Part shown: positions 51,953-62,182 of the stretch, in pieces | Numbering within the stretch: the first letter of the stretch is position 1 | How the letters are laid out: every line of letters starts with the position of its first letter | From: a bacterium | GTDB taxonomy: Bacteria > Electryoneota > JAOADG01 | NCBI GenBank assembly: GCA_026417415.1 | Contig: JAOADG010000004.1 | Coordinates: forward strand, 60,785-124,784 | Length of the DNA: 64,000 bases | Direction of reading: 5' to 3' | Notes under the pieces: model-generated | The model's database searches: none | What the model saw: only the letters and a program-made list of their open reading frames with translations | What the model was told of the DNA's origin: nothing | Translations under genes and position numbers: made by a program

Positions 51953-52504
51953 ATGAAAGGCCGTGAACGTCTGCTGTGGTTGTTGTTAATTGTGATTTTA
52001 TTCGGTTTGATTGGTTATGGTGGTTACAATACCTTCAAAACTTCAAAAAAAATCACTGCACTCAAGTTGGAAAATGAGCAACTAAAAATTATTGGTACAG
52101 ATCCGAAACTTCAAAAAGAAGTTGAAACGTTGGAAAATAATTTGGCGAAAAGAATGGCGTTCGTTTTTCAACAAGGACCCAAAGATCCATTGAATTTATT
52201 AGAAGTGGTAAGAACAAGAAATTTCTTACAGAAACTTGGTATCAAAGGTAGTTTAGAAGATGAAAACAAAATGCGTCTGACCACTACTTTTCTGAATTCC
52301 AATGGAAATCGTGCTGCGATTATTAAAAAAGGTACCACTTCCCGTGTAGTTGCTCCGGGTGATGTGATTGATGGTTATACTGTTGCTGATATTACAGAAC
52401 GAAGAGTTACTCTGGAACGTGGTGGACAGCGGATTCAGCTACAAAACGAACTTTCACCGGAAACGATTTTTGAAATGGAGATTATGCAACGGATGAATTA
52501 TTAA
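51953..52504 (+). CDS. pilP: PilP/GspC-like alignment protein
   Basis: 183 residues with an N-terminal membrane helix (about 7-25), not the lipoprotein signal typical of PilP. A coiled coil leads into DPLNLLEVV and then a homology-region beta domain: NRAAIIKKGTTSRVVAPGDV (about 124-143), YTVADITERRVTLERGGQRIQL. This is the domain of PilP/GspC that touches the secretin's N0 domain. The membrane helix makes it more GspC-like; gene order favours PilP. Confidence 0.7.
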   Translation: MKGRERLLWLLLIVILFGLIGYGGYNTFKTSKKITALKLENEQLKIIGTDPKLQKEVETLENNLAKRMAFVFQQGPKDPLNLLEVVRTRNFLQKLGIKGSLEDENKMRLTTTFLNSNGNRAAIIKKGTTSRVVAPGDVIDGYTVADITERRVTLERGGQRIQLQNELSPETIFEMEIMQRMNY

Positions 52505-52595
52505 ACGTTGCATTCCAAATTTTAATGACTTGTCAGAAAACTAAAGGATTTACTGGCAAACAACTCAATTTGAAAGCTAACGAGTCGGAGAACAT

Positions 52596-54023
52596 ATGAA
52601 GCATTGTATTTCCCGTCAAATCAATTCGACCCTTGTCGTCGGACTGTTCATTTTTATCCTGTTTGGTCAAACAGGGTTGGTTATCGCGGAAACCAATGAT
52701 GCGCGTTTAACGCAAAGGATCACTTTGGATGCCGATGATGCATATTTACCGAATGTGCTCGCAATCATGGCAGAAAAATCCGGTTTTAACATTGTTACCG
52801 GTCCAGGGGTATCTAAAAATGAAAAACTCACCATTAAATTAAAAGATGTCCCAATTGAGGAAGCAATGAATCTTGTTGTCCGTTCTGTGGGACTTTCTTA
52901 TGAGTTGGTGGGGAACAGTTTCCTTGTGGCACAGCCAGAATACATTCGTTCTGATGCAGGACTTACCAGTTATGTATTAAACCTACAGTATGCCGATCCG
53001 CAAGCGGTTAAGCAAATTCTTGCACAGATGAAAGCGACCGTAGAAGTGGATAGTGGTAGCGGAAAAGTCCTTGTTATTGCTTCACCCAAGGTTATGAGTG
53101 AAATTAGACGCGTGGTTGAAGCCATTGATGTACCATCCCTTCAAATTATGTTGGCTACCCGTGTGGTTGAAGTGGCTGTGGAAAATGAAGAAGAGATGGG
53201 GATCAATTGGGGACGATTGTCACCCTTTGAAATGAAAATTGCTGAGGGCGGTGGATCCTCCATTAAAATAGATCGCTTTGATGAATTTGGTGTGTTTTAT
53301 CGTCAACAACCGATCTTTGATTTTGCATTGGATTGGTTGTTGAGACACAACAAAGCAGAAGTGTTGGCAAATTCACAAGTGGCTACAATGAACGGTCGTT
53401 CAGCGGAATTAAGCGTTGTGGATGTATTCCCTTATCTTTACTCTACTACCCAACCAGTATTCAATCCGAATCAAACCAATGCGATTGCTACAGTTCCTAC
53501 AGTCACCTTAGAGCGTGAAGAGGTAGGTGTAAAACTAAAGATTACTCCAAAAGTGAATAGTGATGGATACATTACTACTACGGTCACTTCTGAAGTATCT
53601 TCAATTTTTAGTTTTATTGGTAGAAATCAAGACATTCCTTGGGTGGTCAAAAGACAGGCCACCACTACTATCCGTGTAAAAGATGGCGAATCCATCGTCA
53701 TAGGTGGTTTATTAGGGATAACACGAAAGAATACCAAACATAAAGTTCCATTCCTTGGAGATATTCCATATTTTGGTGGACTTTTCCGACATAGCTCGGA
53801 ATCAGTAAAGAAGACCGATATGATTATTGAAGTGACTCCAACCATATTAAAAGATTCTCAAACCTTTACCATGACACCAAGAGTGCAAAAGGCATACGAT
53901 TATTTGGATCGTGAACTGAGCGGTGAAAACAACGGTACTGAAAATGGTGAAAATATCGAGAATGGAAAAGAAGCACCAAAAGTGGATTATGAGGAAAATG
54001 AAGAAGTAAAACCATCTGAATAA
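52596..54023 (+). CDS. pilQ: Outer-membrane secretin PilQ
   Basis: 475 residues. Signal peptide about 1-31; STN/N0 domain (about 40-108, ITLDADDAYLPNVLAIMAEK); N1 domain (LNLQYADPQAVKQIL, about 128-190); secretin core with VGVKLKITPKVNSDGYI, VKRQATTTIRVKDGESIVIGGLL and PFLGDIPYFGGLFRH. The C-terminal 40 residues are Glu/Asn-rich and disordered. There is no AMIN domain, so it is shorter than proteobacterial PilQ. GGAG precedes the ATG. It is the only secretin in the window. Confidence 0.93.
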   Translation: MKHCISRQINSTLVVGLFIFILFGQTGLVIAETNDARLTQRITLDADDAYLPNVLAIMAEKSGFNIVTGPGVSKNEKLTIKLKDVPIEEAMNLVVRSVGLSYELVGNSFLVAQPEYIRSDAGLTSYVLNLQYADPQAVKQILAQMKATVEVDSGSGKVLVIASPKVMSEIRRVVEAIDVPSLQIMLATRVVEVAVENEEEMGINWGRLSPFEMKIAEGGGSSIKIDRFDEFGVFYRQQPIFDFALDWLLRHNKAEVLANSQVATMNGRSAELSVVDVFPYLYSTTQPVFNPNQTNAIATVPTVTLEREEVGVKLKITPKVNSDGYITTTVTSEVSSIFSFIGRNQDIPWVVKRQATTTIRVKDGESIVIGGLLGITRKNTKHKVPFLGDIPYFGGLFRHSSESVKKTDMIIEVTPTILKDSQTFTMTPRVQKAYDYLDRELSGENNGTENGENIENGKEAPKVDYEENEEVKPSE

Positions 54024-54038
54024 ACGGTTTTCTTACGG

Positions 54039-55664
54039 ATGATTAAATTAGGTTCTTTTCTTTTTTTAATATTCATTTTGGTATATCCGTCTCTTGCACA
54101 AAAGCAAATTGAGATTGATACTCTAAGAAGTAGTTCAACACAGCTCTTTACGCAAAATGTTTTTGAGGGTCCGATTGATCCAGATAAATACATCATCGGA
54201 CCAGGAGACCAGTTAACTTTACAAGTGATCGGTCCCTTAGAAAGTTCTTTGACAATTCTTGTTAGCCCAGAAGGGATTGCCCAAATACCGACGGTTGGCC
54301 AAGTGAATGTGGTGAATAAAACCCTATCTGATGTGGAAAATGCTATTGTAAAGTTAGCACAACCGAAATATCCGAATGCTGAATTAAAGGTGACTTTGCA
54401 AAAAGCACGAATGTTTTATGCGTCCATTAGCGGTGCAGTAAAACGTCCCGGACGGTACACAGTTTCACCTTCATTAAGAGTATCGGATTTGCTAGAATTA
54501 GCAGGGGGTGCTGAATGGAATTTAACACCACCAGATACGACTCCTGATGGTAAAATTATTCGGCTACCTTTAGAAATTGCACCGTTAAGAGGACTGCAAT
54601 TGGTACGTCAAAATGGAAAAGACACTGTTAGAGTGGATATTGAACGTTTTTTCCGATTAGGAGATATTGAGCAGAACCCTTTTTTACTAGATGGCGACCG
54701 TTTGTTTGTTCCGTATTGGACAGATAAAATCGGAACCATTCGCATTGAAGGGGCAGTATATAAACAATTATTGGTACGATATTTGCCCACTGACTATTTA
54801 AGGAACATTTTCAATTTATCGGGTGGGTTGTTGCCGGATGCTCGGGGCGATGTCCAACTCATTCGGTATAATGAAAAAGGTGAAAGAACGGTTCAGACGT
54901 TTTCTCACGAATGGGTTCTTTCAGACGATTTAGGACCCAAGTTACAGCCGAATGATTTTATCTTTGTGCAATACAAAAAAGAAGTTGCAAGGCGTGGTTC
55001 GGTGATTGTTGAGGGCGAGGTACGTTTTCCTGGGGTTTATGCTGTTGATGAAAAGACCATTCGCTTATCAGACATTCTTGAGTTAACCGGCGGTTTTACT
55101 GAAAAAGCCAACTTATCTCAGATTGTAGTGGTACGAAGATCGTTTATGGTACAACCCGATCCTGAATTCAATCGTTTGTATGGGATGGCGCGAGTAGATA
55201 TGAGTTGGAATGAAAATGAGTATTTGAAAGCGAAACGAAGGGATGTAGAACCGAGAATTGTGGTTGATGTACAGAATATTTTGACCCAAGGAAAAGGTTC
55301 TATTCACGATATCGTTCTTTTAGATGGTGACGTAATCCGTGTACCACAAAAAAATTTATCAGTCAAAGTATTGGGTCAAGTTGTGCAACCGGGCCTAATC
55401 CCTTTCAAAGAAAATGAAAATTACAAATACTATATAAAACAAGCAGGTGGGTACACGTTTAAGGCAAGAACAAGTAAAATCCGAATTATCAAAGCCAATT
55501 CTGGGCAATGGCTTAAACCGGGTTCTACAGAAATTGAAGCAGGAGATACCATTTTTATTCCGGAAAAACCTGAAGTTGATTGGTGGGCTTCTTCAAAAGA
55601 TATAATCTCTGTGATTTCTCAAATTGCAACCATAGCATTAGTTATTTATACAATAAATAAATGA
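54039..55664 (+). CDS. SLBB-domain, Wza-like outer-membrane protein
   Basis: 541 residues with signal peptide (about 1-20). A poly_export domain (YIIGPGDQLTLQVIGPLE, about 51-125) is followed by SLBB domains: ASISGAVKRPGRYTVSPSLRVSDLLELAGG (about 129), IRIEGAVYKQLL (about 232), VIVEGEVRFPGVYAVDEK (about 325) and VKVLGQVVQPGLIPF (about 444). A C-terminal amphipathic/hydrophobic helix (about 517-538) would be the Wza-type pore helix. No other capsule-export gene is present. It sits 15 bp after the secretin gene, so a role as a secretin partner is as likely as polysaccharide export. Confidence 0.8.
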   Translation: MIKLGSFLFLIFILVYPSLAQKQIEIDTLRSSSTQLFTQNVFEGPIDPDKYIIGPGDQLTLQVIGPLESSLTILVSPEGIAQIPTVGQVNVVNKTLSDVENAIVKLAQPKYPNAELKVTLQKARMFYASISGAVKRPGRYTVSPSLRVSDLLELAGGAEWNLTPPDTTPDGKIIRLPLEIAPLRGLQLVRQNGKDTVRVDIERFFRLGDIEQNPFLLDGDRLFVPYWTDKIGTIRIEGAVYKQLLVRYLPTDYLRNIFNLSGGLLPDARGDVQLIRYNEKGERTVQTFSHEWVLSDDLGPKLQPNDFIFVQYKKEVARRGSVIVEGEVRFPGVYAVDEKTIRLSDILELTGGFTEKANLSQIVVVRRSFMVQPDPEFNRLYGMARVDMSWNENEYLKAKRRDVEPRIVVDVQNILTQGKGSIHDIVLLDGDVIRVPQKNLSVKVLGQVVQPGLIPFKENENYKYYIKQAGGYTFKARTSKIRIIKANSGQWLKPGSTEIEAGDTIFIPEKPEVDWWASSKDIISVISQIATIALVIYTINK

Positions 55665-55758
55665 TTTTATACTTTATACATAGTATTTTTCTATTTCAAC
55701 AATTCTTAGGAACACCGAAACAAGTATTTCGGATTGATGAGTTAGGACGGAGGTCTCT

Positions 55759-58700
55759 ATGAAATGGAATTCAATCGTTCTGGTTACCTTACTATTGGCA
55801 TTGCTGTTGGGTAGTTGTGATCGCAATCCTTCCAGTAATCCTGGTGGTGCAGGAACCGGCAACATCGCCTCAACCATCTTAGTTACGGTCGTAGATAGGC
55901 AAGATTATCGTCTTGTAGATTTTCGGCAAGTGACCAAGACATTGGAAATCACTGCTACAGTCACAGATAATCGTGGTGCAGCAATTTCCGGCCATCGTGT
56001 ATTCTTTACTTTAACCAAAAGGCCAACTACTGCAGCATCAATTGGTTATCAAACTGTAGATACGACCAATTCTCAAGGTGTAGTTAAAGCCAATCTTGTG
56101 GTAACCATTGATACCACCGAAACGATTACGGTGACAGCAAGAAGTGCAATTGATGACCGACTGATTGGAACGGGAAGGTTAAACATCATTTTGGCGACGG
56201 ATGTGATTCGTAATTTAACACTGAACATCGATCGCAGTACCATCCAAGTTCGTGAAGGTCAACGAGATTCTGCGAGAGTTACTGCTCGAGTAACTGATTC
56301 TACCGGTGCACCCATTTCAGGTCTCACCATTGCATTTTCTATTGATTCATCGCAATATGCTTCATTGGATGTACCATCAGCAGTAACCAATAACTTTGGT
56401 GAAGCACAAGCGTGGGTACGAACAATTCCCAATCGTTATTTAGATAACATTGGAATTCGTGCGACAATTGTGGGTATGCCAACGAGTTCGCCAGTCGCTT
56501 CCCGAATTGTCTATCTTAATGTACGAGCACTTACTCGGGCTGCGAACATTATGCTTTATTGGGCAAATCCAAATGACACGTTGATTTACATTTATCCCAA
56601 CGAAGTCATCAACAAAACCTTTGTGGTCGTGGTGACGGACTCTTTTGGCGTGGAGTTGCCCAATGTTCCTGTTTACATACGAATTGTGAACAATGGAATC
56701 GGATCCATTCCACAGATTTTAAGAACAGGTGCAACGGGTAGGGACTCAATTACATGGTCAAACAATGGAATGACAGGTTGGACCTATATTCGTGGTTCTA
56801 TCGTCCCAGAAACTATGGGCAAAATTGGTTCATCTGAACCCGGTCCAGTGAGAAATGGCAATCAAACCGTTGCAAGTGTTGGTTCTAAACTTCCATCTAT
56901 ACTCGAACCGGAATACTACTATCCACTACTTGGTGAAGATGCTATGGATGCGCAAATTCAATTAGAAGTGCGTCAATTCCCATCCATTTCACCAACGTTA
57001 CAAATGGCATTCGTCGGCGGAAATGCGATCTATGCTACAGGTAATGATTCATTAACGATAAGCATTTTGCTAAGAGATGGTCTTAATCAAGGTATTCCCA
57101 ATGCAACCGTGAATTTGCAAGCAGCATACGGTGCGATTCCCTCTTCGGTAACGACCGATATTAGTGGTGCAGCGGTGGTGTATTTACGCGATATGGGACA
57201 AACCACACCTGACACGGGTGCTTTGATTACTGCAAGGTACAATGTCGGAAACGTTACCAATAATATTCGTTATTTTATCCGACCGTTACAAAGTTTAGGT
57301 GGAATAAGAATTTCGGGTAGAGATCAAGTCATTGTTAATCCAACGGATAGCGTTCAGTTTAACGCTCAAGTTTGGTTAGAAAATGGCGATCCCGCTTATG
57401 ATGGTACAAGAGTAAGGTGGTTTGTTGTTGGTAGAGGTCGGTTTGTCCAGACCTTAACCTTTGTGAGCAGTGGCTCTGCTGTCAATTATCTCCAATTGAA
57501 TCAAGGGCTGGGAACGGATACCATCCGTGCGATGGCTTTTACTGAAACGGATACAGTAACAGCTGAAACCTATTTGGTCCGCCGAACGGGTCAACCCAAT
57601 TCAATCATCTGTGCACCCAGAAATGGTCAACTCACGGTTAATGGTCCACCGCTACTGGTTACAGCAGTTGTTCGTGATTCTGCGGGCAACGTCATTGCTA
57701 ACCATCCTGTTACATGGGGTACAAGTGTTGGAACCATAACCTTTGCAGGATTTGATGATGTAGGAAACTCAACAGCGTTATTAAGCGCTAGTGGAGCAAA
57801 TGCTTCCAGTGGATTTTACTGGGGCGTTACCACCAACAACATTTCTGACTCCGTAGGTTTCCAAATTTTAGCCGATAACCCAAGAACATTGCGATTAAGT
57901 GCTGATTCACTTCGCATTCAAGTTCGTGGAACAGGTGGTTATGAACACACCATCATTCGTGGTATGGTACGTGATGGTTATGGAAATGCGGTATCTGAAG
58001 GGGTACCTGTTCGATTTACCATTATCAATGGAAACTTGTTCGGACCATTGCCAGAAAACAGACCGTACTTCTCGCAACTGGGTATTCAAACGGTGGATGT
58101 TCGTACTGCCGGTAATGGAGAAGCAGCAGTCACCTTATCCTCAGGGAACAGACCCGGTGCGGTGTTGATTGAAGCAGCGGTTCTTGATTCAATCGGTGGT
58201 TCAAGTATAGGTATTGTAGCTTCACTATCCAACGTGCAAGTGGTGGCGGGACCTCCTGCCTATATTACGGTCAGTTGGGATCGTGATAATGGTACTGCCA
58301 TTGGTGGTGGTATTTGGCGAACCAGTGCATCTGCTTTGGTTACCGACTTGTACACCAATCCAGTGGCGAATAATATTGCGGTGGCCTTTAGTGTGGAACC
58401 TGTTGGAATTGCTTCTATTGATGCAGGTTCAACGGGTAATTTAAATCCAAACGGTCAATCTGAACCCGGTAAAGCATACACCTACCTTACCTTCCACGGT
58501 TCTTATACCTTGGATACCGTTACTGTTACAGCCCGTTGCCAGAGTAGAGACACTTTGGGTTCAATCATTCAGGTTTCTGGAAGTCGGCGTGAAGCGTTAC
58601 CATTGTTTAATGGTCGTCTTCAACTTAACGTTCAACCCAGAAACTTCCATTTTGATGTAAACAATACTGACCGTGCATGGCATATGGCTTGGGCGATTGT

Positions 58701-59055
58701 ACAAGACGGTTACGGGCACTTAGTATCAAGAGCACCAGTGATTTTTGAAGTACAACGTGGACGATTGTTTGCCACTCAAGCAAACGCGGTTGCACCACCC
58801 AATGGTACAAACGCACTAGTACCTGCAAGAAGAAGAACTGGGAATTATCCGGGATATACAGACCCGAATGGTCCGGGTGCAGCTACCTTGTATATCGGTG
58901 CAACTGGTCCAAGATTATCAGCTAATCCACCTACCGGTGAAGTGTTCTTAGATCCACAAACACTAGAATCGAATAGTGAAGTCAATGCTTATGTTGAAGG
59001 ATATTCCAATATCACTTCACAGCGTGTGGTGGTTTATTATCAACGACGTCAATAG
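55759..59055 (+). CDS. Giant lipoprotein with bacterial Ig-like (Big_1/invasin-type) repeats
   Basis: 1098 residues. Lipoprotein signal with lipobox LLLGSC (Cys near 20) and a Gly/Asn-rich linker. Then about nine Ig-like units, each with marks such as ITATVTDNRGAAISGHRVFFTL, ARVTDSTGAPISGLTIAFSI, VTAVVRDSAGNVIANHPVTWGT and RGMVRDGYGNAVSEGVPVRFTI. These are the Big_1 pattern of invasin and intimin stalks. Located between the SLBB gene and pilB, with GGAGG before the ATG. Probably a long surface rod or adhesin tied to the pilus; no binding tip is identifiable. Confidence 0.85.
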   Translation: MKWNSIVLVTLLLALLLGSCDRNPSSNPGGAGTGNIASTILVTVVDRQDYRLVDFRQVTKTLEITATVTDNRGAAISGHRVFFTLTKRPTTAASIGYQTVDTTNSQGVVKANLVVTIDTTETITVTARSAIDDRLIGTGRLNIILATDVIRNLTLNIDRSTIQVREGQRDSARVTARVTDSTGAPISGLTIAFSIDSSQYASLDVPSAVTNNFGEAQAWVRTIPNRYLDNIGIRATIVGMPTSSPVASRIVYLNVRALTRAANIMLYWANPNDTLIYIYPNEVINKTFVVVVTDSFGVELPNVPVYIRIVNNGIGSIPQILRTGATGRDSITWSNNGMTGWTYIRGSIVPETMGKIGSSEPGPVRNGNQTVASVGSKLPSILEPEYYYPLLGEDAMDAQIQLEVRQFPSISPTLQMAFVGGNAIYATGNDSLTISILLRDGLNQGIPNATVNLQAAYGAIPSSVTTDISGAAVVYLRDMGQTTPDTGALITARYNVGNVTNNIRYFIRPLQSLGGIRISGRDQVIVNPTDSVQFNAQVWLENGDPAYDGTRVRWFVVGRGRFVQTLTFVSSGSAVNYLQLNQGLGTDTIRAMAFTETDTVTAETYLVRRTGQPNSIICAPRNGQLTVNGPPLLVTAVVRDSAGNVIANHPVTWGTSVGTITFAGFDDVGNSTALLSASGANASSGFYWGVTTNNISDSVGFQILADNPRTLRLSADSLRIQVRGTGGYEHTIIRGMVRDGYGNAVSEGVPVRFTIINGNLFGPLPENRPYFSQLGIQTVDVRTAGNGEAAVTLSSGNRPGAVLIEAAVLDSIGGSSIGIVASLSNVQVVAGPPAYITVSWDRDNGTAIGGGIWRTSASALVTDLYTNPVANNIAVAFSVEPVGIASIDAGSTGNLNPNGQSEPGKAYTYLTFHGSYTLDTVTVTARCQSRDTLGSIIQVSGSRREALPLFNGRLQLNVQPRNFHFDVNNTDRAWHMAWAIVQDGYGHLVSRAPVIFEVQRGRLFATQANAVAPPNGTNALVPARRRTGNYPGYTDPNGPGAATLYIGATGPRLSANPPTGEVFLDPQTLESNSEVNAYVEGYSNITSQRVVVYYQRRQ

Positions 59056-59104
59056 TAGATTAGGATTGAAATCTATTCAATCTATAGTATCGTAGGTTAA
59101 ACAT

Positions 59105-59133
59105 AGTGGGGCACCACCTATAGGTGCCCCACT
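59105..59133 (+). terminator. Strong stem-loop without T-run
   Basis: AGTGGGGCACC / GGTGCCCCACT (59105-59115, 59123-59133), an 11-bp perfect stem, 49 bp after the Ig-lipoprotein gene. GCGAATC follows instead of a T-run, so it may be a weak terminator or an mRNA stabiliser between that gene and pilB. Confidence 0.5.
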
Positions 59134-59160
59134 GCGAATCGAAATTTAGAAGATACAAAT

Positions 59161-60870
59161 ATGTTTGAAAAACTTGGCGAAATCCTTGTACGAGAAAAAC
59201 TTCTAACTCAAGAGCAACTCGGCAGAGCATTAGCAGAACAAAAAAATCAGCGCGGTAAGAAAATAGGTGAAATCCTAATCAGTTTAGGATATGCCGTTGA
59301 AGAGACGATAGCAAAAGGTTTAGCTGAACAAAGCGATCGTGAATACTATCCGCCAGACAAACTTCTTGAAGCAAAAGAAGAAGTATTGAATCTTGTTCCA
59401 GAAGCATTTGCAAAAGAGCACTCCGTTCTTCCGATAATGAGTGTGAATGGCGAACTGATTGTTGCAATGTCTGACCCCGATGATATTGCTGCAGAAGATG
59501 GATTAAAGAAATTGCTTAATCAACCGATCCGCCCTGTTCTTTCTTCAAGCGCAGCAATCCGCAATGCAATTGATCAGTTGTACGTTCGTATTCGAAAAAG
59601 AGGCGAAGTAAAAGAAACCATTGGTGAACTCCAGTTCTTTGCTGAAGCGGACTCGGATGATGAATCCATGGTGGATATGACCAAGGCACAATCTTCTGAG
59701 GCAGATGCCCCGATTGTGAAATTGGTGAATCTGATCATTGGTGAAGCATTAAAAGAACGTGCAACCGATATCCACATTGAAGTGCAAGGTGAAAGAGTTG
59801 CAGTTCGCTACCGTATTGACGGTGTACTTCAAGAAGTTATGAGTCCACCAAAAGCTTCCCACGCAGGTATCGTTTCAAGAATTAAAATTCTTTCAAAATT
59901 GAACATTGCTGAACGACGTCTGCCGCAAGATGGAAGATTTTCCATAAAATCACCGGAAAAAGAAGTGGACGTACGTGTTAGTATTCTTCCTACGGTAAAC
60001 GGTGAAAAAGTGGTATTGAGATTATTGGATAAAACAAGTTTCTCAATGGATCTAACTTCACTTGGTTTCGAGGAAGAAGAATTAAAAATCTTTAGGCGTA
60101 CGATTAAACAACCTTATGGAATGGTGATCGTATCAGGACCTACGGGTTCAGGTAAATCAACGACCTTGTATGCTTCATTAAAAGACATTTTATCTTCTGA
60201 AGACAATATCACCACGGTGGAAGATCCTGTAGAATACCAACTTCCTGGTATTAATCAAGTTCAAATCAAAGAAAAGATCGGGTTAACATTCGCTGCGACC
60301 TTAAGATCAATTTTACGTCAAGACCCAGATAAATTGTTAATCGGTGAAATTCGAGATGAAGAAACAGCAGATATTGCAGTTAAATTCTCATTAACAGGTC
60401 ATATCGTATTTTCAACCTTACATGCCAATGATGCACCTTCAACCATTACACGTTTAATTGATATTGGAATTCCTCCATTCTTAGTTGGCTCTTCATTATT
60501 GTTGGTGATGGCACAACGTTTGGTAAGAAGAATCTGTACTCATTGTAAAACCGAGTACCATCCTGATCCATATGAATTAGAAATGTTAAATGCTACACCA
60601 CAAGAATTGGCAAGAATTCCAAAATTCTTTTATGGAAGAGGTTGCGTACATTGTAGAAATACAGGATATTATGGACGAATAGGTATCTTTGAATTGTTGC
60701 GTGTTACACCAAGAATACGACAAATGATATTTGATAATCAAAATCAAGAAGCAATACGTCAAGCAGCATTAGAAGAAGGATTGGTGACATTACGAGCAAG
60801 TGGAATAACGAAAATTGCAAGAGGAATTACTACGATACGTGAATTGCTGCGAGTGACTACACAAGATTAA
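59161..60870 (+). CDS. pilB: Type IV pilus assembly ATPase PilB
   Basis: 569 residues. N-terminal MshEN domain (LGEILVREKLLTQEQLGRAL, IGEILISLGY; about 1-140), which in some relatives binds cyclic di-GMP. N2 domain, then the motor domain: Walker A GPTGSGKST (about 325), TVEDPVEYQ, Walker B RQDPDKLLIGEIRDEET, TLHANDAP. Zinc-binding CTHC (about 459) and CVHCRNTGYYGR (about 494). Extension motor opposite PilT. Followed 47 bp later by pilC. Confidence 0.95.
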   Translation: MFEKLGEILVREKLLTQEQLGRALAEQKNQRGKKIGEILISLGYAVEETIAKGLAEQSDREYYPPDKLLEAKEEVLNLVPEAFAKEHSVLPIMSVNGELIVAMSDPDDIAAEDGLKKLLNQPIRPVLSSSAAIRNAIDQLYVRIRKRGEVKETIGELQFFAEADSDDESMVDMTKAQSSEADAPIVKLVNLIIGEALKERATDIHIEVQGERVAVRYRIDGVLQEVMSPPKASHAGIVSRIKILSKLNIAERRLPQDGRFSIKSPEKEVDVRVSILPTVNGEKVVLRLLDKTSFSMDLTSLGFEEEELKIFRRTIKQPYGMVIVSGPTGSGKSTTLYASLKDILSSEDNITTVEDPVEYQLPGINQVQIKEKIGLTFAATLRSILRQDPDKLLIGEIRDEETADIAVKFSLTGHIVFSTLHANDAPSTITRLIDIGIPPFLVGSSLLLVMAQRLVRRICTHCKTEYHPDPYELEMLNATPQELARIPKFFYGRGCVHCRNTGYYGRIGIFELLRVTPRIRQMIFDNQNQEAIRQAALEEGLVTLRASGITKIARGITTIRELLRVTTQD

Positions 60871-60917
60871 CGATTTTGTTTAATCGGAATTTTTAAGCTG
60901 TTAGGATAGGAGCAGGA

Positions 60918-62162
60918 ATGCCTCGTTATGCATACATCATAACAGATGCTGAGGGTGTCCGAAGAGAAGATGTAATTCGTGCACCATCACAACACGCTGC
61001 AATGAATGCGTTAACCAAACGCGGTGCGCGCATTATCAGTTTGAAAGAGATTAAAACCCTTGAAGTTGAACGATTGTCTGTTGCAGAGGAAATACAACTC
61101 CAAATTTACAAATGGAGAACCCATGTACCGCTTAAAACGGTAGTGTTCTTCACAAGACAATTATCAACCATGTTCTCTGCAGGTTTAACCATAGAACGTT
61201 CAATTTCCAATTTGATGGTAGAAGAAAAAAATACCAAATTCAGAAAAGTGCTTGCGGAAATTGCGAATGATATCAAAAAAGGGATGTCTCTTTCAGAAGC
61301 ATTGGCGCAACATCCGGGTGTATTTGATGGATTATACGTTGCTACTGTTCGCGCGGGTGAAGTTTCTGGTTCATTGCACGTGGCTTTAGAACAATTGTCA
61401 GATTATTTAGAAGCAACAGCAGAAACGCGAAGAAAAGTTGTTTCTGCATTAACCTATCCGATTTTAGCCATCGTGTTTATGATTTTTATTGTTACTGTAT
61501 TGGTGGTGTTTGTTGTGCCCCAGTTTGCTGAAGTGTATGCAAAATTTGGTGCTGGATTACCCGGACCAACGCGACTTTTGGTTAATATTGCACAATTGTT
61601 ATCCCAAAACTTTTTACCAGTTACAGGGATTGTAATCGCAATCATTGTTGCTATTTGGATCATTTCTAAAACAGAACGCGGTGCCTTTGTAATTGATTCG
61701 ATTAAATTAAAAATACCAGTTTTTGGTGCATTAATTGAATACTCAATCATGAACAAATTTGCCCGCACTTTTGGGATCCTCATGGGCGCTGGTGTTCCGG
61801 TTTTGGAATCCTTTAATCAAGTTCAACGTGTGGTCAATAACGAAGTGATTGGTCGTGGAATCGTGGCTATAAAGAAAATGGTTAAAGATGGATTTGCGAT
61901 TTCAATTGCATTAAAGAAATCGGGTGTATTTCCTGCAACACTGGTTCAGTTGGTCCAAACCGGTGAGGAAACCGGTGAAATGGATAAGTTGTTAGAAAAA
62001 GCTGCATACTTTTATGAAAAGCAAGTGGATGCCATGGTAGAACGAATGACGTCATTAATAGAGCCCATGTTGATTATTATTTTAGGTGGTGTTGTTACAG
62101 CAATCCTTGTTTCTGTGTACCTACCTGTGTTTAAACTCGGTCGTGCAATTGGAAGAATGTAA
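60918..62162 (+). CDS. pilC: Inner-membrane platform protein PilC
   Basis: 414 residues. A small N-terminal beta domain (YAYIITDAEGVRREDVIRA) precedes two GspF domains (about 75-200 and 275-400). VFFTRQLSTMFSAGLTIERS, VRAGEVSGSL and VQTGEETGEMDKLLEKAA are the family's signatures. Three membrane helices lie near 180-205, 228-250 and 385-408. The platform lets PilB or PilT turn the pilus base. Followed by an intrinsic terminator. Confidence 0.95.
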   Translation: MPRYAYIITDAEGVRREDVIRAPSQHAAMNALTKRGARIISLKEIKTLEVERLSVAEEIQLQIYKWRTHVPLKTVVFFTRQLSTMFSAGLTIERSISNLMVEEKNTKFRKVLAEIANDIKKGMSLSEALAQHPGVFDGLYVATVRAGEVSGSLHVALEQLSDYLEATAETRRKVVSALTYPILAIVFMIFIVTVLVVFVVPQFAEVYAKFGAGLPGPTRLLVNIAQLLSQNFLPVTGIVIAIIVAIWIISKTERGAFVIDSIKLKIPVFGALIEYSIMNKFARTFGILMGAGVPVLESFNQVQRVVNNEVIGRGIVAIKKMVKDGFAISIALKKSGVFPATLVQLVQTGEETGEMDKLLEKAAYFYEKQVDAMVERMTSLIEPMLIIILGGVVTAILVSVYLPVFKLGRAIGRM

Positions 62163-62182
62163 AATCAACACAAACAATTTTG

